Below, in pieces: positions 1 through 9,009 of a stretch of DNA of 64,000 bases. The stretch's first letter is position 1; each line of letters starts with the position of its first letter. Source of the DNA: Phytopseudomonas seleniipraecipitans (GTDB lineage: Bacteria > Pseudomonadota > Gammaproteobacteria > Pseudomonadales > Pseudomonadaceae); contig NZ_FNBM01000001.1 of assembly GCF_900102335.1 (NCBI RefSeq), positions 744,001-808,000 on the forward strand, in the 5' to 3' direction. The notes beneath the pieces are model-generated. The model did no database searches, was not told where the DNA came from, and saw only the letters and a program-made list of their open reading frames with translations. A program made the position numbers and the translations under genes.

Positions 1-881
1 TTGCAGCCATAGAGATTGACCGTGAAATCGTAATCGGCAAGCACCGGGTTCTGACGTTTGACGCAGGCGGGCAGCAGCTCGCAGAAGGCGTCATAGATCG
101 ACACGCTGTTCTCACGTTTGGCGAACTGGTAGTCGATCGGCTGCTGTTGAATCGGCACTTGGAAGCGCGAAGAGGCGATATTGAAGTGCTGGCCCGGGTC
201 GCCGAAGTTGGTGCTCAGCGAGCGGAACGGATACACGAAGTACAGATCGTGGGAAATGATGTAGGCGGTAAACAGCTTGAGCCATGACGATTCCGGCCAG
301 CCGCGGATATCCGCCGGGATACCCTCAATGTGACTGATATCGGTGCCATTGCTTGCCAGCCATTGGCGGAAGCCCTGCCAATGTTGGCGCGACCAGGCCT
401 GGCCCCAGGACGCTGCCATCTGCATGAAATGCACGGCCGAATCGCCATCGTCGATCGGCGTGAAGGGCAGGTTGGCGGTCTGGTTGAATTGCACGCTGTA
501 CAGGCTGATGCCGGCCACGCCGGCATCGTCGGCATAGGCTTGCAAGGCACGCGAGGTGTACTCGTAGAAGAATGGCGACACGAACAGGTCGTCTTCGAGA
601 ATGATCACGTCGCCGTACTGCTCGGTCAGGTCGCCGCAGCTCAACACGTGCTGGCGCAGGCCCAGGCGCTCGGGGTGGGCGATGATGCGCTTCTCGCCAT
701 GCGGCCAGTCGAATGCTTCAGCGACCTTGCGCGGCTCGGGGTTGCCGGAGTTGTCCAGGCTGATCACCAGGCGAATATCGCCTTCGGGATAACGCGCCTT
801 GATCAGCGAACCGAGCAGGCGGCTGAGGCTTTTCGGCCGGTTGTAGCCGATGACGACGATAGTGGGCAAAGGTGCGGTCAT
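1..881 (-). CDS. Glycosyltransferase, GT-A type (partial, 3' end outside window)
   Basis: An uninterrupted minus-strand frame starts with ATG at 881 and runs off the left edge, giving 293 visible codons. The N-terminus (TAPLPTIVVIGYNRPKSL) is the typical Rossmann start of a nucleotide-sugar transferase, and an ILEDDL motif near residue 97 provides the metal-binding acidic residues. A later GDPGQHFN segment and an aromatic-rich second half suggest an acceptor domain. It lies 31 bp downstream of the flippase gene in the same orientation and is the last visible gene of the exopolysaccharide operon, so it probably adds one sugar to the lipid-linked repeat unit on the cytoplasmic membrane. The donor and acceptor cannot be told from the sequence. 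Confidence 0.8.
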   Translation of the reverse strand, partial: MTAPLPTIVVIGYNRPKSLSRLLGSLIKARYPEGDIRLVISLDNSGNPEPRKVAEAFDWPHGEKRIIAHPERLGLRQHVLSCGDLTEQYGDVIILEDDLFVSPFFYEYTSRALQAYADDAGVAGISLYSVQFNQTANLPFTPIDDGDSAVHFMQMAASWGQAWSRQHWQGFRQWLASNGTDISHIEGIPADIRGWPESSWLKLFTAYIISHDLYFVYPFRSLSTNFGDPGQHFNIASSRFQVPIQQQPIDYQFAKRENSVSIYDAFCELLPACVKRQNPVLADYDFTVNLYGC

Positions 882-912
882 AGGATCGAAGCCAGTCTCT
901 GATGAAAAAGGA

Positions 913-2286
913 TTAGGGGCGATCACGGCGCGTCTGCCGATCTGCCTTGCTGTGCCAGTTGCGTGCGGCGAACAGCACGCTGGCGATCAGGCTCAGGTAG
1001 ATCAGGATGCCGGCCGTAGCGAACGCCATGACGGTCTGTTCGGCCTGTTCCAAGAACAGCGCGCCAGCCATCAGGGCAGCGATGCGCAGCACGGTGCTGA
1101 GCACTTCAAAAACGAGAAATTGACCTTGTAGGGCGAGGGCCGGTACGGCGACGGTGCACGGGCGGCTGACGAAAATCATGTATTCGGCCAGGGCCAACCA
1201 GCGCGCGTACTCACCGGCCATCGCCCACTGCTCGCCGAACGCCAACGCGAACAGTTGCGGGCCGAAGCAGAACACCACCGCGAATGGCACCAGGCCTACC
1301 ACAGCCAGCGCGCCTGTGGCCTTGGCCAGCATGGCGGCAATCGGCTGGTGGTCGTTGACCGCAGCGCTGATACGCGGGTAATAGACGTCGGCGACCGATT
1401 TGCCAATCAGTTGCGTCGGCACATTCAACGCTTGTTTGCACAGGGCAAAGAAGCCAGCCGCGACCGGGCCGAAGAACACCGCGAGGACCAGCGTCGGCAG
1501 GTTCTGCGACACTGCGTTGATAAGCATCTGCGGGGCGCGATAGAGCGGAAAGTCCTGGTAATGCGCGGCGAGCTCACGGGTACCCATGGCCTGCTGCTCG
1601 GCCGTCGCCGGGCTGGCATCGGCAACCGAGCTGCGACGCAGCCCCCAGTTCAGCATCGCGGTATGTAGCAGTGGCCCGAAGGCGGTGCTCAGCAGCAGGG
1701 TGGCGGGGCTGGCATGCGCCAGGCCGACTGCGATGCGCAGACCGTTGTGGGCGATGGCCTGCTGTACCGCTACACCTGCGGTAAGGCGGTAGCGCTGCTT
1801 GCGAATCAGCCATTGCTGGGTGACTTCGAGTGCTGCGCTGGCCAGCAGCACCAAGGGCAGCAGCATCAGAAAAGGGGTGATCTGAGTGACGCCCGCCTGG
1901 CTGGCGAGCGTTTCGCCGAACAGGGCGATGAACACCGCCGCAAGCAGCGAGAAGCCGCTGGCAATCAGCAGTGACAAACGAATCAGACCACGGGCATCGC
2001 TATCGCGCCTGGGCAGCACGATGGCGATCGGATAGGTGAGGGCGGCAATCGGGACAAGCATGAACGCCAGGCTCATGAACACCCCAAGGACGCCGTAAGC
2101 CTCGGGCCCGTAGAGGCGAGTGATCACTGGCATCAACGCCAGGGTGATCACCTGCGCGCCGGCAGTGCCGGAGGCGACGGTGGCGATGTTGCGCAGCACC
2201 GGGCTGCGCAACGCCGCCCGGCTGGTTGCGCCGAGGCGCGTCCAACGGGTGGCGGGTGCCGAGATTTTAGGTTCCATGACGTCCAT
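913..2286 (-). CDS. Wzx-type polysaccharide flippase / MOP-family exporter
   Basis: The 457-residue protein is dominated by about twelve to fourteen hydrophobic segments, with short basic loops and a final basic tail. It fits the length and pattern of oligosaccharide flippases of the MOP/MATE superfamily, which turn undecaprenyl-linked repeat units to the periplasmic face. An early motif (GTAGAQVITLALMPVITRLY) is typical of the family. It sits 13 bp after ugd and before a glycosyltransferase in the exopolysaccharide operon. The start at 2286 has no strong ribosome site, and an alternative ATG lies at 2277. No Wzy polymerase is visible in the window; it may lie beyond the left edge. Confidence 0.85.
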   Translation of the reverse strand: MDVMEPKISAPATRWTRLGATSRAALRSPVLRNIATVASGTAGAQVITLALMPVITRLYGPEAYGVLGVFMSLAFMLVPIAALTYPIAIVLPRRDSDARGLIRLSLLIASGFSLLAAVFIALFGETLASQAGVTQITPFLMLLPLVLLASAALEVTQQWLIRKQRYRLTAGVAVQQAIAHNGLRIAVGLAHASPATLLLSTAFGPLLHTAMLNWGLRRSSVADASPATAEQQAMGTRELAAHYQDFPLYRAPQMLINAVSQNLPTLVLAVFFGPVAAGFFALCKQALNVPTQLIGKSVADVYYPRISAAVNDHQPIAAMLAKATGALAVVGLVPFAVVFCFGPQLFALAFGEQWAMAGEYARWLALAEYMIFVSRPCTVAVPALALQGQFLVFEVLSTVLRIAALMAGALFLEQAEQTVMAFATAGILIYLSLIASVLFAARNWHSKADRQTRRDRP

Positions 2287-2299
2287 TGTCGGAATGGTC

Positions 2300-3646
2300 T
2301 CAGCCGTTCACTTGCTTGCGGCCGATGCCGTAGTAGTCGAAGCCTTCACGGTTCACCTGGCTGAGGTCGTACTGGTTACGGCCGTCGATGATGACCGGCT
2401 GTTTAAGCAGCTTCTTGAGCGCCTTGAAGTCCGGGCGGCGGAAGGGCTTCCACTCGGTGACCAGCACCAGTGCGTCGGCATCGATGGCCGCTTCGTATTG
2501 ACCGTCGACAATTTGCAGGCGGCCTTCGCTGAGCCAATGCTCGGGGAACTCGCGCACGGCGGTTTCGCGAGCGATGGGGTCGAACGCTTTGACCTTGGCA
2601 CCGGCGTTGATCAGGCTGTTGATCAGCACCACGCTTGGCGCTTCGCGCATGTCATCGGTACCCGGCTTGAAAGCCAGGCCCCAGACGGCGAAAGTGCGGC
2701 CTTTGAGGTCGCCTTCGAAGTGCGCGGCCAGCTTGTTGAACAGCGACTGCTTCTGCTGTTCGTTGCGCGCTTCAACGGCTTGCAGCACCTTGGGCTCGAA
2801 GTCGTTCTGATGGGCGATGCTGATCAGCGCCTTGACGTCTTTCGGGAAGCACGAGCCGCCGTAGCCGCAACCGGCGTAGATGAAGTGGTAGCCGATGCGC
2901 TGGTCCGAGCCGATGCCCAGGCGCACGTTTTCGATATCCACATCCAGACGGTCGCAAAGACCAGCGATCTCGTTCATGAAAGAGATCTTCGTTGCCAGCA
3001 TGGCGTTGGCGGCGTACTTGGTCATTTCCGCATCGCGCACGCCCATGAACTTGATACGCGGGTTGTTGCGAATGAACGGTGCATACAGCTCGCTCATGGC
3101 CTGGCGAGCGCGTTCGCTGTCGGTGCCGATGATGATGCGATCCGGGTGCATGAAGTCATCGACCGCGGCGCCTTCCTTGAGGAATTCCGGGTTGGAGACC
3201 ACATCGAAGCTGATGTCCTTGCCGCGCAGTTCCAACTGCTCGAGGATCTCGGCACGCACCAGATCAGCGGTACCCACCGGTACTGTGGATTTGTTGATCA
3301 CGGTGGTGTGGCGGGTCATCAGGCTGCCGATCTGGCGGGCTACTTCCAGCACGTAACGCAGGTCAGCGGAGCCGTCTTCACCAGGCGGCGTGCCGACGGC
3401 AATGAAGATGATGTCCGACTGTTCCATGGCTTCCGGCAGTGCGGTAGTGAACAGCAGGCGACCGGCCTCGAAGTTCTCTTCCACGACGGTATCCAGACCC
3501 GGTTCGTAGATCGGCAAAACGCCGCGCTTGAGGTTTTCGATCTTCTTCGGATCGACATCCACGCAGACAACCGTGTTGCCCATCTCGGCGATACAAGCGC
3601 CGGTGACGAGGCCGACGTAGCCGGTTCCAACGACAGTGATGTTCAT
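2300..3646 (-). CDS. ugd: UDP-glucose 6-dehydrogenase
   Basis: This 448-residue protein would oxidise UDP-glucose twice with NAD+ to UDP-glucuronate, a precursor for acidic exopolysaccharide. The N-terminal Rossmann motif GTGYVG (residues 7-12) binds NAD. The catalytic cysteine is Cys266 in GCGYGGSCFPKD, and the KSTVPVGT and NPEFLKEG motifs (residues 119-126 and 152-159) are present. Length is normal for the UDP-glucose/GDP-mannose dehydrogenase family. GDP-mannose dehydrogenase is the main alternative, but the overall sequence reads as the UDP-glucose type. It lies between the initiating transferase and the flippase, so glucuronate is a likely component of the polymer. Confidence 0.93.
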   Translation of the reverse strand: MNITVVGTGYVGLVTGACIAEMGNTVVCVDVDPKKIENLKRGVLPIYEPGLDTVVEENFEAGRLLFTTALPEAMEQSDIIFIAVGTPPGEDGSADLRYVLEVARQIGSLMTRHTTVINKSTVPVGTADLVRAEILEQLELRGKDISFDVVSNPEFLKEGAAVDDFMHPDRIIIGTDSERARQAMSELYAPFIRNNPRIKFMGVRDAEMTKYAANAMLATKISFMNEIAGLCDRLDVDIENVRLGIGSDQRIGYHFIYAGCGYGGSCFPKDVKALISIAHQNDFEPKVLQAVEARNEQQKQSLFNKLAAHFEGDLKGRTFAVWGLAFKPGTDDMREAPSVVLINSLINAGAKVKAFDPIARETAVREFPEHWLSEGRLQIVDGQYEAAIDADALVLVTEWKPFRRPDFKALKKLLKQPVIIDGRNQYDLSQVNREGFDYYGIGRKQVNG

Positions 3647-3702
3647 GGATACAAATTCCTTGAGTGAGCGTTAATCGTTACGAGGCGCCAACGGGGCGCC
3701 GT

Positions 3703-5094
3703 TTAATAAATGTCGCGAGAGAACAGGGTGAAGGGCGTCTTCACCAGAATCTTGATGTCCAGCCACAACGACCAGTTGTTGATGTAGGCCAGATCCTGTT
3801 CCACGCGCTGTTGCATCTTTTCCAGCGTTTCGGTTTCGCCGCGATGACCGGTCACCTGAGCCAGACCGGTGATGCCCGGCTTGAGACGATGGCGGGCCAT
3901 GTACGCGAGGATCTTGTCGCTGTAGTAGTTGTTGTGCGCCACCGCGTGAGGGCGTGGCCCGACCAGCGACATCTCGCCGCGCAACACGTTGAGCAGCTGC
4001 GGCAATTCGTCAATCGAGGTGCGGCGCAGGAAGCGGCCAACCGGGGTAATGCGCGGGTCTTCACGCGTCGCCTGCTTGACCTTGCCGTCGTCGTGCATGC
4101 GCATGGAGCGGAATTTCCAAACCAGAATCACGCCACCGTTCCAGCCGTGGCGCGGTTGCAGGAAGAACACCGGGCCGGGCGAGGACAACTTCACTGCGAT
4201 CGCCGCGACGATGAACACCGGGCTAAGTGCAACCAGCGCCAGGAAGGCGAGGGTGCGATCCATCAGCTCCTTGCTGAACACCGCCGCAGGGTGCGAGCTG
4301 ACCGGGCTCTCGTTGAGGTAGATGGCCGGCAGCTGTTCGATCTGCGAGATGGACTGGTTGAGCAGCGGCATGCTGCCAAAGTCCGGTACCCAGACGACGT
4401 CGACGCTCATGTCGAGCAGGTCGATATAGAGCTTCTCGATGTGCGAAATCTCGTCCAGCGTCAGCGCGATGTACACGCGGCGCACGCCGTACTGTTCAGT
4501 GACTTCACGCAGCTGGTGCAGCTGGCCAAGGATCGGGAAGCGGCCATCCTGAGTGTGCGCGTCGTCGCTGGAGGCCAGCAGGCCGATCAGCGGCACGCGG
4601 TTGGACGCCGTCAGGCGTTCAGCCAGTTCATGGGCCTTCTGGCCCGAGCCGATGATCAGCGAGGCACGTTCATTGCGCAGCTTTTCCGAATGCAGGCGGG
4701 CGAAATAGCGCAGCGGAATGAACGCTATGGCCTGGGCCAGGAAACCCAGCAGCGCCCATTCACGCATGATCTCGAACGAGAAGCGCTCCAGGCTCTGGCT
4801 GAAATAGGCGATGAACAGCAGGCCGCCGAGGAGGGTGAGCCAGCCGGCCAGCAAGTGGGCCAGTCCTGTCAGGTAGCCGAAGCGTTTGTGGTAAACGCGC
4901 AGGAAACCATAAGCCGGCACCGAGCCGAGGACCGTCAGGACGATCAGCAGGCGATACTCGCTGGGCACGTCACCGTAGCGCTGGATGACCAGGTAGCAGA
5001 GCAGCATGCTGACCAGAGTAATGGCACAGGTCCATTGACCCCAGAACGTCAGCCCCCTGCGGTTTTCGGCAGGATTGATCCGTTTGGAAATCAT
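3703..5094 (-). CDS. Undecaprenyl-phosphate sugar phosphotransferase (WcaJ/PslA-like)
   Basis: The 463-residue polyprenyl glycosylphosphotransferase has four to five N-terminal membrane segments, a central Rossmann-like CoA-binding-type domain, one more membrane segment and a C-terminal bacterial sugar transferase domain. That domain carries the conserved KFRSM, TSIDELPQLLNVLRGEMSLVGPRP and LKPGITGLAQV blocks. It transfers a sugar-1-phosphate, probably glucose-1-P, to undecaprenyl phosphate and so starts repeat-unit synthesis. I chose ATG 5094 because GAGGAT lies about 9 nt upstream and homologues are near 465 residues. The frame stays open to 5298, but that extension has no membrane or domain character. 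A 234-bp gap separates it from the phosphatase gene upstream. Confidence 0.92.
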   Translation of the reverse strand: MISKRINPAENRRGLTFWGQWTCAITLVSMLLCYLVIQRYGDVPSEYRLLIVLTVLGSVPAYGFLRVYHKRFGYLTGLAHLLAGWLTLLGGLLFIAYFSQSLERFSFEIMREWALLGFLAQAIAFIPLRYFARLHSEKLRNERASLIIGSGQKAHELAERLTASNRVPLIGLLASSDDAHTQDGRFPILGQLHQLREVTEQYGVRRVYIALTLDEISHIEKLYIDLLDMSVDVVWVPDFGSMPLLNQSISQIEQLPAIYLNESPVSSHPAAVFSKELMDRTLAFLALVALSPVFIVAAIAVKLSSPGPVFFLQPRHGWNGGVILVWKFRSMRMHDDGKVKQATREDPRITPVGRFLRRTSIDELPQLLNVLRGEMSLVGPRPHAVAHNNYYSDKILAYMARHRLKPGITGLAQVTGHRGETETLEKMQQRVEQDLAYINNWSLWLDIKILVKTPFTLFSRDIY

Positions 5095-5328
5095 TTGCGG
5101 CGATCCTCGTGCAAATCTTCTGTGAAGTGGTGTGCCCCCGGAAAACCCACGAGAGGCAAGCTGTCCTTGTGCGATGCGTATGGCGCGCACTGGGGCGAAC
5201 CCGCGGCATGCACCAGTTGGTAGCTGTGGTGCGTCCTGTTGCTCATCGGTCGACGCATGGTTTGCAACCTCCAACAAATACGAATCCAGCAGCCTCAAAC
5301 CAACAGGGCCGCGTTATCAGGCAGTCAA

Positions 5329-6054
5329 CTAAGCGAAATGCTGGTGTGCGATGCGCCAGGGCGTGTCGATGACCAGACGTTCGGCCTCTCTATCGCCCAG
5401 GATCCGGGCGGCTTGCAGGAGACCTTCTTGTAATTGGGGGGGGCGGTGATCCAGGTTGTGGGCATCAGTCGCCATAATGCTGACAACGCGATGTCTCAGC
5501 AGTTCGTGAGCCAGGTGCATTGCACGTTCACCAAAGCGACCAGCGGCGGATGCCGCGGTAACCTGCAACAGGCAACCCTGCTCGATGAAGGGCTTGAGCT
5601 TGCTTGGCGTGTCCATCAGCACTTTGTTGCGCTCCGGGTGCGCGATGATCGGTACCACACCGTTGTCGAGCAGCCATTGAGTCAGCCGCTCGGCGCCAAA
5701 TGGCATCTGGCCGTGAGGAAACTCCAGCAGCAAGGCCTTCTTTCCTTCCCACTGGCCGAGAAACGGAATGCTGCCGTCCATCACGCGAGTCATCAGCTCG
5801 CCGGAAAAACGCACTTCAGCTGCGGCGCCCACATGCAGGTCGATGCCCGCCGCACGCAGCGCCCGGTTGAAGTCCGTGCAGGCCTTGAGAATGCTGGTGC
5901 TGTCGTTGTCGTAGCGGCCAGCGTGAATGTGCGGCGTGCACACCACGTGACTGATGCCGTTGGCAACGGCCATGCGCGCCATGTCCAGCGCCGTGTCCAG
6001 GTCTGCCGGGCCATCGTCGATGCCCGGCAGCAGGTGGTTATGCAGATCAATCAT
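5329..6054 (-). CDS. CpsB/YwqE-type PHP-domain tyrosine phosphatase
   Basis: The 241-residue protein begins with the metal-binding PHP motif MIDLHNHLLPGIDDG and has further ligands in CTPHIH, in AHPERN and in TDAHNL near the C-terminus. This is the manganese-dependent CpsB/CapC family, which removes phosphate from the tyrosine-rich tail of BY-kinases and so cycles polymer assembly. It follows the kinase gene by 49 bp, as expected for the partner. The PHP type is best known from Gram-positive capsule loci; many Gram-negative loci use a low-molecular-weight phosphatase (Wzb) instead, and none is visible here. Confidence 0.9.
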   Translation of the reverse strand: MIDLHNHLLPGIDDGPADLDTALDMARMAVANGISHVVCTPHIHAGRYDNDSTSILKACTDFNRALRAAGIDLHVGAAAEVRFSGELMTRVMDGSIPFLGQWEGKKALLLEFPHGQMPFGAERLTQWLLDNGVVPIIAHPERNKVLMDTPSKLKPFIEQGCLLQVTAASAAGRFGERAMHLAHELLRHRVVSIMATDAHNLDHRPPQLQEGLLQAARILGDREAERLVIDTPWRIAHQHFA

Positions 6055-6103
6055 CAGATACCTCCTCCTGCCCGATGCATTGGTTGATGGCCCATCTCGC
6101 TGA

Positions 6104-8335
6104 TCAGGCCTTGCGGTCGCTGTAGCCGTAGTGGTCGTAGTAGCCGCTGTAGTCGCCGGAACGGGCGGCTTTTTCGACGTCTACCTGATTGAGCACTACA
6201 CCCATAATCGAGGCGCCGCTCTGCAGCAGGTGACCGACACCACGCTGCGCCAGCGGGATTGAAGTGGCTTCGGACTTGACCACATAGATCACCGAGTCGG
6301 CGAAGGTCGACAGCAGCGAGGCATCGCTGACCGCCTGGCTTGGCGGCGAGTCGATGATGACGTGGTCGTAGCGTTCCTTAATCATCTCCAGGAACTTGGC
6401 GAAGCGTGGCGAGGCCAGCAGTTCCAACGGGTTCGGCGGTACCGCACCGGCCGGCAGCATGTCCAGGTTGTTGCCCATGTTGTGGATGCAATCCTCGACC
6501 TTGGCGCTGCCGGTGATGAGGTTGGCCAGGCCGGGCGTACCGACCGGGAAGTCGAAGCTCTTGGCCAGGGTAGGGCGACGCAGGTCGGCGTCGATCAACA
6601 GCACACGCTGCAGCTGGCTGAGCGCGAAGGCCATGTTGGCCACCAGGGTACTCTTGCCTTCGCCAGGCGAGGACGAGGTCACCACCAGCACCTTCTGCGA
6701 GCGCGACGTGTCGGCGAGCATCAGGCTGGTTCGAATGGTGCGGATCGACTCGCAGAAGCGCGCGTCCTCGCCATGCTCGAAGAGATGTGCGGCGGTGTAC
6801 TTGGAGTTGTTGGCGATAAGCGGCACGATACCGAGAACCGGCAGGTTCAACTTGTTCTCGACGTCGTCCACGCTCTTGAAGGTGTTGTTGAGAATGTCGC
6901 GGATCACTGCCAGGGCGAGCGCGAACACCAGCGCCAGACCCGCTGCAAGCACGATCAGCAGTTTCTTGTTCGGTGCGCTGGCCTGCATCGGGGCAATCGC
7001 CTTGTCGATGATCCGCGCGTTGCTCGAATTGACATCCTGAGTGGCCGCTGTTTCGCGCAGGCGGGTCATGAAGGTGTCGTACAGCGAACGGTTGCTCTCG
7101 ACGTCGCGGGTGAGCTCACGGACCTTGAATTCCTTGCGCGAGATGTCCTGGATCTGCTCCTTGTTCTTGTTGAACGAGGCATTCAGCGAGTTCTCGTTGG
7201 CGACGGCCAACTGGTAGTTGCGCTCGATGCTCGCCACTACCTGCTCGACCTGAGCACGCAGGCTCGCGGAGGCAGCACTGAGGTCCGATTTGGCTGCCGC
7301 CATAGCTGGATGGCGGTCACCGTAACGGCGCGACAGCTCTTCCACCTTGGCGCGGGCGCGGGCTTCTTCAGCTTTGAACTGTTGAATCAGCGGGTTGCCC
7401 AGCACGGCCGGCACGCTGGACAGGCGACGCCAGTCACCCGAACCCATGGACTGCACTTGGCGATACTGGCTTTCGGCTTCGGCACGCTGACGGCGCGCAT
7501 CGATCATGCGGTCGCCGGTCAGCGACAATTCGTTGTTGCTGATGGTGGCCACGCCGTTGACGTCGACCAGGCCTTCAGCCTCACGGTAGGCCTGCAGGCG
7601 GTTTTCGGCTTCTTGCAGCGAGCTGCGCAGCTCGGTCAGGCGGGTATTCATCCAGGTGGTCGCCGACAGCGACATTTCCATCTGCGCTTCGAGCTGGCTG
7701 TCGATGTAGTTGCTGGCCAGGGAGTTGGCAATCTCTGCGGCGGTCAGGCGATCCGGCAGCTCGACGGAGATGCTCACCAGTTGGCTCTTGCCTTCGACCC
7801 AGATGCTGGTGCGGTCCATCACCATCTTGGTGACGATGTCCAACAGCTCGGCTTCGGTCATCGGCGTCGCCGGCTCTGGCGCGTCGACCAGGCCGGTAAC
7901 CGACAGCATGCCCTGCAGGCTGCGCACGAAACCGCTGATGTTGATCAATGGTTGCGGCTGCTGGCGTGGGTCGAAATCCGGGTGCTCGGTGAGGCTGAGC
8001 TCGCGCACGACCTTTTCGGCAACGACGCGGCTCTTGATCAGGCCCAGTTGAGTCTGCAGGTATTCGTTCACGGCACCGGTGGTGTCATAGACCTGCTGGA
8101 AGGACACCAGCTGGGTGCCTTTGGTCTCGATCATCACCGTCGAAACGGCCTTGTAAACCGGCGTCATCCGAGAAACGGCAAACGCGGTGAGCAGGGTGAC
8201 CACTACCACGAACAGGGCGATGGCCCACTTGCGCATCCAGATGGCATTCCAGATACGTCGCAGGTCGATGTAATCGCTATCTGCTTCCGACGGCGAAGGC
8301 TGCCACTGTCGGATCGTGCGTGCAGGACTGTTCAT
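6104..8335 (-). CDS. Polysaccharide co-polymerase / BY-type tyrosine autokinase (Wzc-like)
   Basis: The 743-residue inner-membrane protein has an N-terminal Wzz domain (first membrane segment about residues 35-55), a long periplasmic coiled-coil region and a second membrane segment near residue 460. A cytoplasmic kinase domain follows, with Walker A SSPGEGKST near residue 555, Walker A' (VLLIDADLRRPT) and Walker B (HVIIDSPP). The last fifteen residues contain five tyrosines, the autophosphorylation cluster. It controls chain length and export together with the OPX protein, whose gene ends 2 bp upstream, and is reset by the downstream PHP phosphatase. Confidence 0.95.
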   Translation of the reverse strand: MNSPARTIRQWQPSPSEADSDYIDLRRIWNAIWMRKWAIALFVVVVTLLTAFAVSRMTPVYKAVSTVMIETKGTQLVSFQQVYDTTGAVNEYLQTQLGLIKSRVVAEKVVRELSLTEHPDFDPRQQPQPLINISGFVRSLQGMLSVTGLVDAPEPATPMTEAELLDIVTKMVMDRTSIWVEGKSQLVSISVELPDRLTAAEIANSLASNYIDSQLEAQMEMSLSATTWMNTRLTELRSSLQEAENRLQAYREAEGLVDVNGVATISNNELSLTGDRMIDARRQRAEAESQYRQVQSMGSGDWRRLSSVPAVLGNPLIQQFKAEEARARAKVEELSRRYGDRHPAMAAAKSDLSAASASLRAQVEQVVASIERNYQLAVANENSLNASFNKNKEQIQDISRKEFKVRELTRDVESNRSLYDTFMTRLRETAATQDVNSSNARIIDKAIAPMQASAPNKKLLIVLAAGLALVFALALAVIRDILNNTFKSVDDVENKLNLPVLGIVPLIANNSKYTAAHLFEHGEDARFCESIRTIRTSLMLADTSRSQKVLVVTSSSPGEGKSTLVANMAFALSQLQRVLLIDADLRRPTLAKSFDFPVGTPGLANLITGSAKVEDCIHNMGNNLDMLPAGAVPPNPLELLASPRFAKFLEMIKERYDHVIIDSPPSQAVSDASLLSTFADSVIYVVKSEATSIPLAQRGVGHLLQSGASIMGVVLNQVDVEKAARSGDYSGYYDHYGYSDRKA

Positions 8336-8337
8336 AG

Positions 8338-8877
8338 TTAGAAGAACCCTTGATCAATGGTGATGGTGTCGCCCGGCTTGACCAGGGTGTCGAGTGTGGC
8401 CTTTTCCGAAGCACGTTCCTCACCGTTACCGCGCGCGATGGTGATGCGCTTGGTCGATGCGCGTTCAGTCAGGCCACCGGCCAGGGCAATGGCGCGGTCC
8501 AGGGTCAGGCCGGGCTGATAGGGGTAGCCGCCAGGCGCTTTCACTTCGCCGCTGATATAGAACTCGCGGTAAGTGGTGACAGCGACGGAAACGCGAGGGT
8601 CGACCAGGTAACCGTCGGCCTTGAGCTTGTCGGTCAGGATGCGTTCTATATCGCCGGCGGTTTTGTCGCGGGCTTCAATCGATCCCAGGAAGGGGTAGGA
8701 AAACATGCCAGCGTCATTCAGGCGGATTTCCTCGAACGACAGATCGGGCTCACCAAAGACGCTGATCTTGATCACGTCGCCAGAGCTCAGTCGATACTGT
8801 GGATTGGCCTGGGCGCCGGCCGCAAACGCTAGCAACAGCAGCAGCGAGAAGGCTTTGAACAGACGGTGGACTGACAT
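8338..8877 (-). CDS. Short OPX/Wza-family polysaccharide export protein
   Basis: The 179-residue protein has a Sec signal peptide (cleavage probably after AQA near residue 22), a poly-export domain (YRLSSGDVIKISVFGEPDLS onward) and one SLBB domain (FYISGEVKAPGGYPYQPGLT). It then stops. It lacks a lipobox cysteine, a second SLBB repeat and the C-terminal amphipathic helix that forms the Wza pore; Wza is about 380 residues. It is thus a soluble periplasmic OPX protein that probably works with the beta-barrel encoded upstream. ATG 8877 is chosen because AAGGAG lies about 8 nt upstream and the signal peptide starts there. Confidence 0.92.
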   Translation of the reverse strand: MSVHRLFKAFSLLLLLAFAAGAQANPQYRLSSGDVIKISVFGEPDLSFEEIRLNDAGMFSYPFLGSIEARDKTAGDIERILTDKLKADGYLVDPRVSVAVTTYREFYISGEVKAPGGYPYQPGLTLDRAIALAGGLTERASTKRITIARGNGEERASEKATLDTLVKPGDTITIDQGFF

Positions 8878-9009
8878 CCGCGTACTCCTTGTGGTTGGTT
8901 TGTCTCTGGCGCCGGGAAACGCGGCGCCACCGCTCACCTGCAAAGGCGAACGGGTAAAGGTTGAAAGGGTTGATGACGGGATCGTCACCCTGGCCGAGGA
9001 GCCTCGGTG

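Noticed and set aside
5095-5298. N-terminal extension of the initiating phosphotransferase
   Set aside because: The extension lacks membrane or domain character, while ATG 5094 has a good ribosome site and the homologous N-terminus.
6362-8341. Plus-strand frame of 659 codons over the Wzc kinase gene
   Set aside because: It is antisense to a kinase with Walker motifs and a tyrosine tail. It shows shadow composition only.
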